From UBA5177 sp002413265 (GTDB lineage: Bacteria; Chloroflexota; UBA5177), in NCBI GenBank assembly GCA_036752825.1, contig DAIORV010000056.1:1-13932 (forward strand): a stretch of 13,932 nucleotides of DNA. Direction: 5' to 3'. Shown piece after piece: positions 1 to 4,551 of the stretch (its first letter is position 1; the number at the start of each line of letters is the position of its first letter). A program made the translations under genes and the position numbers. The notes beneath the pieces are model-generated. The model was not told where the DNA came from. It did no database searches and saw only the letters and a program-made list of their open reading frames with translations.

Positions 1-7
1 GCTTCAT
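1..7 (-). CDS. Start of a further minus-strand gene, cut by the window edge
   Basis: Only seven bases are inside the window, so the product cannot be named. An ATG on the minus strand reads from position 7 towards 1 and is preceded by GGAGGA (positions 20-15) with a 7-base spacer, a near-ideal ribosome binding site. The gene follows the thiY-like gene by about 100 bases in the same direction, with no recognisable terminator between, so it may be the fifth gene of the TPP-riboswitch operon. That it is a real start is an inference from the SD quality alone. Confidence 0.45.
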
Positions 8-109
8 ACGCGGGTCCTCCGAAAAGTTGGTGTCAGCCTAAGGACGATCTCAGGCGGTGAATCTTGCGGTCGAAATTTCAGTGTGCCCTGCAGCCCGGAA
101 GTCTACGCC

Positions 110-1135
110 CTATGTGACGCCGGGCGCTAGGAATTGATTGGTATACGCGGTTACAGTTTCGACACTTTTGCTAATCAGCTTGTTAGTCGCCAGCCATGAG
201 GCATAGTGTCGCCACTGTCCTGGGTTCTGATACCCAATGGTTGGCGCATCCAGCACCGCGCCGCGCAGGAGCGCTTCGCTGCGCGTAACGAGGGATTTCT
301 GCTTGCGAAGAGTTGAATCTCCTGAGACCAGCGCCTGCCATCCGACGACAGGATGGGCCTCGGCCAGGGCATAGCCCCGCTGCATAGCGCGCACGACTCC
401 TCGCACCAGGGCCGGCGCGTTCTTGATGACTTTGTTGTTCGTGATCAGCACCAGCTCACAGTAGTTCGGCATCCCCCATCGTTCCACCCGCATGACGTTG
501 ACGGGATAGCCTCGCAGTTCCGCCTGAATACGCTCCCAGGTCCAGTAAACGCCGACCACCGCGTCGACTTTTTTCGCCAGCAGTGCCGGCAGGAGACCGT
601 ATCCGACATCGACCATCCGGGTCTGCCCGATCGAGGCTCCATCGTGACGCATCATGACTGAAACTATCGGCTTGTCGCTGGGGGATCCGGCAGCTCCCAC
701 CGATTTGCCTACGAGCTGCCGCGGTCTCGTGATGCCGGAGCTACGAAGCGTCATCACGGTATTCAAGGGATGCTGCATCAAGCACATGACGGACCGAACG
801 GGAAGTCCACGCGCCCGTGCCGCGAGCAGATCCGCCTCGTAGGTGATGGCGAAGTCCGCGCGGCCCGCGGCCACCAGCTCGATCTGTCCGGTGGCGTTGG
901 AGGGAACCCGCACCGTCGGATAGACGTGCTGCGCACTGAAATAACCCTTCTTGATAGCGGTGTACAGGCCTGCGTGGTCGGAATTGGGGTACCAGTCGAG
1001 CAAGATGCTGGTGGCTTGCACGGCAGGTGAGCCCAGGGAGATCCTGCTGTGGTTACCCGTCACTGAGCGTGTCCCGCAGCCGGCAAGTACGAGGGCAAGC
1101 ACAAGGGCGACTGCGACGCGCGAGGGGATCTTCAT
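110..1135 (-). CDS. thiY: ThiY-like ABC substrate-binding lipoprotein (NMT1/THI5 family)
   Basis: Probable extracytoplasmic binding protein for a thiamin pyrimidine precursor (hydroxymethylpyrimidine or the formylaminopyrimidine salvage compound), delivering it to the ThiX/ThiZ importer. The 341-residue product begins with a lipoprotein signal: basic start, hydrophobic stretch at residues 8-18, lipobox LAGC with Cys20. Mature residues 43-59 carry the LDWYPNSDHAGLY signature typical of the NMT1/THI5-like family, followed by the ADFAITYE region (93-100). The CCCFC motif of the yeast suicide pyrimidine synthase Thi5 is absent, and the lipobox fits a transporter role. GGAG with an 8-base spacer precedes the ATG, which lies 4 bases after the permease stop. 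The exact ligand is inferred from the riboswitch and operon, since the same fold also binds other amines and sulfonates. Confidence 0.85.
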   Translation of the reverse strand: MKIPSRVAVALVLALVLAGCGTRSVTGNHSRISLGSPAVQATSILLDWYPNSDHAGLYTAIKKGYFSAQHVYPTVRVPSNATGQIELVAAGRADFAITYEADLLAARARGLPVRSVMCLMQHPLNTVMTLRSSGITRPRQLVGKSVGAAGSPSDKPIVSVMMRHDGASIGQTRMVDVGYGLLPALLAKKVDAVVGVYWTWERIQAELRGYPVNVMRVERWGMPNYCELVLITNNKVIKNAPALVRGVVRAMQRGYALAEAHPVVGWQALVSGDSTLRKQKSLVTRSEALLRGAVLDAPTIGYQNPGQWRHYASWLATNKLISKSVETVTAYTNQFLAPGVT

Positions 1136-1139
1136 GCGC

Positions 1140-1916
1140 TCATCTCCGTGTCAACGCGTCTCCGCGCACGCCGTGATACCACGGCAGCAGGAGCCGCTCG
1201 GCGGCGGAGACCAGAACAAACAGACCGACGCCGATCAACGTCAGCACAACCATGGCTGCGAAGAGCCCGGCGATGTCGAATTGCGATTGCTTTTCGGTCA
1301 TCAGATGTCCCAGGCCTTCAAAGGACCCGACGTACTCGGCGAAGAGCGCGCCGACCACGCTGTAGGTAACGGCGACCTTCGCGCCGGAAAAGAGAAATGG
1401 CAGCGCAGCCGGCCACTCGACGGTGCGGAAGAGCTTCCAACGCCCCGCTCCCAGCGAACGCACGAGCCGGACAAGATCCGGCTCGACGCTCTTGAACCCG
1501 TCGACCAGGTTCACGGTGATTGGAAAGAAGCAAACCAGGGCCACGATCACCAGTTTTGGCGTGAGCGTGAAGCCAAAGATCAAAACCAGCACCGGAGCCA
1601 GCGCCAGGACGGGAACCGTCTGCGACGCGATGACGATCGGGTATAGCGTGCGCTCGAGTGCCGCTGACATGTGAATGAGAACTCCGAGCCCCGCCCCTAC
1701 TACCACGGCCAGAGCAAACCCAAACAGAGCAATCTCCAGCGTCGGAACGGCATTCTGGAGCAGGAGATCGCGGTCGTCGATTGCCGATCGAAAGATGGCA
1801 AGCGGGCCGGGTACCAGGTAGTCCGGCACCTTTGCCAGATCGACGTAGAGCTCCCAGGCGACGAGCGCGGCCGCAAGCAAGGCGATCGGCGGCGATGCGC
1901 GCTTGAGCCACGTCAT
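1140..1916 (-). CDS. thiX: ThiX-like ABC transporter permease
   Basis: Inner-membrane channel subunit of the pyrimidine importer, 258 residues, of the BPD_transp_1/SsuC-TauC class. It is hydrophobic throughout, with a first span near residues 10-25 and further spans at about 62-80, 95-115, 120-138, 180-200 and 215-240. The cytoplasmic coupling (EAA-type) loop is at about residues 148-167 (VRLVRSLGAGRWKLFRTVEW). This loop contacts the ATPase. The ATG overlaps the stop of the ATPase gene by four bases (ATGA at 1916-1913), and GGAG lies 7 bases before the ATG, so translation is probably coupled. The length is normal for the family. The permease class is certain, and the thiamin-precursor role comes from the riboswitch and the ThiY-like neighbour. 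Confidence 0.85.
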   Translation of the reverse strand: MTWLKRASPPIALLAAALVAWELYVDLAKVPDYLVPGPLAIFRSAIDDRDLLLQNAVPTLEIALFGFALAVVVGAGLGVLIHMSAALERTLYPIVIASQTVPVLALAPVLVLIFGFTLTPKLVIVALVCFFPITVNLVDGFKSVEPDLVRLVRSLGAGRWKLFRTVEWPAALPFLFSGAKVAVTYSVVGALFAEYVGSFEGLGHLMTEKQSQFDIAGLFAAMVVLTLIGVGLFVLVSAAERLLLPWYHGVRGDALTRR

Positions 1917-2743
1917 TCAAATTCTCCGATCCCGTGAAGAGCGGCCAGTACGCTTCGCTTGAGCCGCACGAAGTTCTCGGAGGTCACGGTCTCCCCGTAT
2001 GAACCCCGGCGATCAAACAGAACGTCGATCTCCGCGTGAATTTTTCCAGGACGTGCGGACATGACGTAGACGCGGTCCGCCAGATACAGCGCCTCGTCAA
2101 CGTCGTGGGTCACCAGCACCACCGTTCGAGAAAAGGACTGCCTGATGCTGAGCAGCCATTCCTGCATCCCTGCCCTGGTCATCGCGTCGAGAGCACCGAA
2201 GGGCTCGTCGAGTAACAGCACGTCTCGCCCGCTCAAGAACGTGCGAAGGAGCGCCGCTCGCTGACGCATGCCGCCCGAGAGAGCCGCTGGGTAGCGATGT
2301 TCAAAGCCTTCCAGACCAAATCGCGGGAACCAGCTCAGGGCTTCCACGCGCGCCATCTTCTTGGACATGCCGTCCAGCTCGAGCCCCAGGATGGTGTTGT
2401 CGAGGACGTTTCGCCACGGCATCAGCAGATCTTTCTGCGGCATGTAGCCGAGCAGTCCGACCTGTCCAGTCACATCCGTGCCGCCCAAACTGACGGTTCC
2501 GTGGTCAGGCTCGTCGAGCCCCGAGAGAACGTTGAGAAGGGTACTCTTGCCGCCTCCGCTCGGCCCGATGATGGCGACAAATTCGCCGGCATAGACTTCT
2601 ATCGACACGTCGTCGAGGGCGTGCACCGGCTCTGAGTTCCCTCCAAAGGATTTCGAAACATGCCGCACGACCAGCTTGGCCGCGCGCTTGTCCGCAGGAA
2701 TGTGGATCTCGGGACGCCGGGCCGCCAAAACGTGGCTTGTCAT
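1913..2743 (-). CDS. thiZ: ThiZ-like ABC transporter ATP-binding subunit
   Basis: Cytoplasmic ATPase that powers the ThiXY importer, 276 residues. Visible motifs in order: Walker A GPSGGGKST (60-68), Q-loop Gln103, ABC signature LSGGM (155-159), Walker B VLLLDE (175-180), D-loop ALD, and H-loop His213 in VTHD. It belongs to the SsuB/TauB/ThiZ class. An N-terminal extension of about 22 residues precedes the core domain. A start further inside is possible, but the ATG at 2743 has AGGAG with an 8-base spacer and overlaps the preceding stop by four bases (ATGA at 2743-2740). Substrate assignment follows from the operon, because the ATPase sequence does not reveal it. Confidence 0.87.
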   Translation of the reverse strand: MTSHVLAARRPEIHIPADKRAAKLVVRHVSKSFGGNSEPVHALDDVSIEVYAGEFVAIIGPSGGGKSTLLNVLSGLDEPDHGTVSLGGTDVTGQVGLLGYMPQKDLLMPWRNVLDNTILGLELDGMSKKMARVEALSWFPRFGLEGFEHRYPAALSGGMRQRAALLRTFLSGRDVLLLDEPFGALDAMTRAGMQEWLLSIRQSFSRTVVLVTHDVDEALYLADRVYVMSARPGKIHAEIDVLFDRRGSYGETVTSENFVRLKRSVLAALHGIGEFE

Positions 2744-3819
2744 CGCTCGCGCTCCTGCAGAGCCCTGGAGTAAGCGGGCCAGAAGGGATCGGACTCCGGC
2801 ATGTTTAGAGGCTTTGCGACGCCGCCTGCGAAAACCGTCATCCCGTCTCCCGCCGTCACCAGCTCGCCGACCTGGGCCACGGGGATCCCACGATCGGCCA
2901 ACCGTTCCGTCACCTGGGACACAGAGGACTGATGACAGGCGATGATCAGCGTACCTTCACTGCTCGCCGAATACGGGTCGATGTTGAACAGATCACAGAT
3001 CGCACGCGTCTCGGGGCGGACGGGGATGGCATCCTGCTCCACGACCATTCCCGATCCCGACGCATGCGCCACTTCAACCAGCGCGCCAAAAACCCCGCGC
3101 TCGGTAGCATCGTGCAGGGCGGTGATTCCTGCCCCGCCGCTGCCCACCGGCACCGCAGCCGCGGCATCCGGCACGACGGTCATCGAGTCGAACGCCTCGA
3201 AGGCTCGCCGGGCGAATTCGCCGCCAATGCGGTCGGCGAGAAGCTCCGGGAAGGTCACGCCGAACATGCCTGTCGTCTCGATCGCCGCACCCTTGGTCAG
3301 CAGGACGGCATCCCCTGGCCGAGCCATGGCCGGCGTGACGTACTGATCTCGCGATCCGGTGGCCAGGATGCTCGCGCCGCCCAGCATAGGAAAGTCGCAT
3401 CCCTCATAGCGGCCGGTGTGGCCGGTGATGATGGCGACACCGAGTTGCCGGCAGGCTTCGTCGATCGCCAGCCACAAGCTCTCGATATCACCATCGGGCA
3501 TGTCCAGAGGCAGATTGAGGTTGAGAGCGAGATAACGAAGGGCCAGCCCGCTGGTCGCGGCGTCGGAGGCGACTATGTGGACCGCGAACCAGGCGGCGCG
3601 CTCCCACCCAAGCTCGGGCATGACGAAAAACGGATCCGTGGTTACGGCCATCACCTGCCCGCCGCCGATGTCGATGACCGCCGCGTCGGCGCCGTGCGCG
3701 GGACCTACCAGCACTTCTGCTCGTGTTTTGCCGAGATGGGGCAGGATAACCCGGTTCAGGAGATCCTGTGGTACTTTCCCCACGCGTGTGGTCGAAGTAG
3801 CCACGCCATCTCGACTCAT
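2740..3819 (-). CDS. AIR synthase-related (PurM/HypE/ThiL superfamily) ATP-binding protein, first gene of TPP-riboswitch operon
   Basis: This 359-residue protein has the two-domain AIR-synthase layout. GADAAVID at 43-50 stands where kinases and ligases of the superfamily have GDDAAV, followed by TTDPF (60-64), ITGHTGRYE (131-139), ALHDATERGV (234-243) and SSEGTLIIAC (286-295). The last four resemble the HypE pattern more than ThiL. The C-terminal PRIC cysteine tail on which HypE forms its thiocyanate is missing (the end is SRALQERER), and no hydrogenase gene is near, so it is not a working HypE. The family generally uses ATP to activate a substrate. Placement directly behind a TPP riboswitch and overlapping the pyrimidine importer suggests a thiamin salvage step, possibly phosphorylation of an intermediate, but the substrate is unknown. 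AGGAG with an 8-base spacer precedes the ATG. Confidence 0.8.
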   Translation of the reverse strand: MSRDGVATSTTRVGKVPQDLLNRVILPHLGKTRAEVLVGPAHGADAAVIDIGGGQVMAVTTDPFFVMPELGWERAAWFAVHIVASDAATSGLALRYLALNLNLPLDMPDGDIESLWLAIDEACRQLGVAIITGHTGRYEGCDFPMLGGASILATGSRDQYVTPAMARPGDAVLLTKGAAIETTGMFGVTFPELLADRIGGEFARRAFEAFDSMTVVPDAAAAVPVGSGGAGITALHDATERGVFGALVEVAHASGSGMVVEQDAIPVRPETRAICDLFNIDPYSASSEGTLIIACHQSSVSQVTERLADRGIPVAQVGELVTAGDGMTVFAGGVAKPLNMPESDPFWPAYSRALQERER

Positions 3820-3823
3820 AAGA

Positions 3824-3846
3824 ACCGCTCCTGCCTGGAGAGCGGT
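3824..3846 (-). promoter_or_regulatory. SD-sequestering hairpin of the TPP riboswitch expression platform
   Basis: On the minus-strand RNA, ACCGCTC (3846-3840) can pair with GAGCGGT (3830-3824) across a 9-base loop. The downstream arm contains the end of the AGGAG ribosome binding site (3832-3828) that serves the ATG at 3819. A competing short pairing of CTCC with GGAG in the same stretch also masks the SD. There is no following U-run, so this looks like translational rather than transcriptional control. Pairing is seen in the sequence; its switching by TPP is inferred. Confidence 0.6.
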
Positions 3847-3865
3847 CGGTCGAGAGTTGTGGATG

Positions 3866-3950
3866 CGTTCCCTGCGCCGGCATTATCCGGATCAGGTTCG
3901 AAGGGTCTGTGGACGTCTCCACACTCTCAGCGCTCGCGCGCTCCCCTAGC
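3866..3950 (-). promoter_or_regulatory. TPP riboswitch (THI element) aptamer
   Basis: The minus-strand RNA carries the conserved thiamin pyrophosphate aptamer. P2 pairs GGGG (3946-3943) with the CCC of ACCC (3906-3903). P3 is AGCGC/GCGCT closed by a GCGA loop (3942-3929). It is followed by the invariant CTGAGA (3930-3925). The optional P3a stem is TGTGGA/TCCACA (3923-3908), then ACCTGAT (3897-3891), P5 CCGG/CCGG (3890-3877) around GGATAATG, and the closing CGCAGGGA (3876-3869) pairing back as P4. Every core element is present. P1 looks weak and its ends are approximate. In this class high TPP shuts expression off, here of the AIR-synthase-like gene and thiZXY. Confidence 0.96.
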
Positions 3951-3956
3951 TGATTC

Positions 3957-3965
3957 AGTGTAGCA
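3957..3965 (-). promoter_or_regulatory. Probable extended -10 promoter of the TPP-riboswitch operon
   Basis: The minus strand reads TGC directly followed by TACACT (3962-3957), an extended -10 element with four of six consensus bases. No good -35 is present at 16-18 bases, which fits an extended -10 promoter. Transcription would start near 3950, exactly at the first bases of the aptamer, and this positional agreement is the main support. Confidence 0.45.
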
Positions 3966-3980
3966 AGTAGCCCTTGACCG

Positions 3981-4009
3981 TTGACGTTAGGATAGCGGCA
4001 GGCTATCGT
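3981..4009 (+). promoter_or_regulatory. Probable sigma-70-type promoter for the CNB/redox operon with overlapping repeats
   Basis: TTGACG (3981-3986) and TATCGT (4004-4009) are separated by 17 bases and match five of six and four of six consensus positions. Transcription would begin near 4016, about 40 bases before the ATG at 4058. The spacer and -10 are overlaid by an inverted repeat GATAGC-GGCAG-GCTATC (3991-4007), and the 8-mer GTTGACGT occurs at 3980-3987 and again at 4008-4015. These could be operator sites. No CRP-like TGTGA/TCACA palindrome was seen. Confidence 0.45.
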
Positions 4010-4057
4010 TGACGTACACCCTCATCGCGATTTCGACCACCGGCAGCCGGGAGTCGC

Positions 4058-4534
4058 ATGACTGACGCTTCAGCCTTCTTTCCGTACCCAGACTCTAAGC
4101 TGACCTCTTCGTCAGGTTTTCTCAACAACTTGCATGAGGACGAGATCAAGATAGTGGTTGGCTTTGGCCAGATGCGCCGGTACCTGCCGGACGAATATGC
4201 GGTTCGCGCCGGGGACCCTGGGCGCACGCTGTTCATCATTATGAACGGCCGTTTCCAAGTCCTGGTTCCTTCACCGCGTGGCTTTGATCGCGCCAACGAC
4301 TTGAGTGCCGGAGATATCTTTGGTGAGCTGGCTTTCTTCGACCGGTTGCCCCGCGAGGCGGACGTTCGTGCGGTGACCAACGCCGAAGCCTTGATCATGA
4401 CCCCTGAAGGCTTCGAACGCTTCAGGTTGAGAGAGCCTCGCCTCGCGATTCTCTTTGTCCTGGATCTGGGACGCATTCTGAGTACGCGTTTTCGAACCTA
4501 CAATCGGCGTCTGGCTGCTCTAGGAAAACTCTAG
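4058..4534 (+). CDS. Stand-alone cyclic nucleotide-binding (CNB) domain protein
   Basis: The 158-residue protein is almost entirely one cNMP_binding domain of the CRP/PKA-R type. A helical lead-in is at about 20-35, beta-roll strands with the EYAVRAGDPG turn at 46-55 and IIMNGRFQV (60-68), and the phosphate-binding cassette FGELAFFDRLPREADVRA at 88-105. The cassette keeps Gly89, Glu90 and Arg99. The residue after Arg99, usually Ser, Thr or Ala, is Glu100, so the ligand may not be cAMP, or none may be bound. There is no C-terminal helix-turn-helix, so it is not a CRP/FNR transcription factor. The stop lies 17 bases before the TTG start of the redox fusion gene, so it is probably co-transcribed and may be a regulatory partner of that enzyme. 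GGGAG with a 4-base spacer precedes the ATG. Confidence 0.88.
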   Translation: MTDASAFFPYPDSKLTSSSGFLNNLHEDEIKIVVGFGQMRRYLPDEYAVRAGDPGRTLFIIMNGRFQVLVPSPRGFDRANDLSAGDIFGELAFFDRLPREADVRAVTNAEALIMTPEGFERFRLREPRLAILFVLDLGRILSTRFRTYNRRLAALGKL

Positions 4535-4551
4535 CCGGAGGTTTTTGCGAA

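Noticed and set aside
110..1135. Calling the NMT1/THI5-family protein a pyrimidine synthase
   Set aside because: The CCCFC iron motif of yeast Thi5 is absent, a lipoprotein signal is present, and ABC permease and ATPase genes adjoin.
951..1646. 231-codon plus-strand open frame across thiY and thiX
   Set aside because: Antisense to two well-supported transporter genes; low-complexity charged product and no good start signal.
2740..3819. Calling the AIR-synthase-like protein HypE (hydrogenase maturation)
   Set aside because: The C-terminal PRIC cysteine needed for thiocyanate formation is missing, and there are no hydrogenase or other hyp genes nearby; the riboswitch points to thiamin.
2932..3963. 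343-codon plus-strand open frame opposite the AIR-synthase-like gene
   Set aside because: It is the antisense of a gene with clear family motifs and runs through the riboswitch. Its composition is rich in Arg, Gly, Asp and His, as expected of a shadow frame in GC-rich DNA, with no recognisable domain.
3991..4007. CRP/FNR-type operator upstream of the CNB gene
   Set aside because: The inverted repeat GATAGC/GCTATC does not match TGTGA-N6-TCACA or TTGAT-N4-ATCAA, so no named regulator is assigned.
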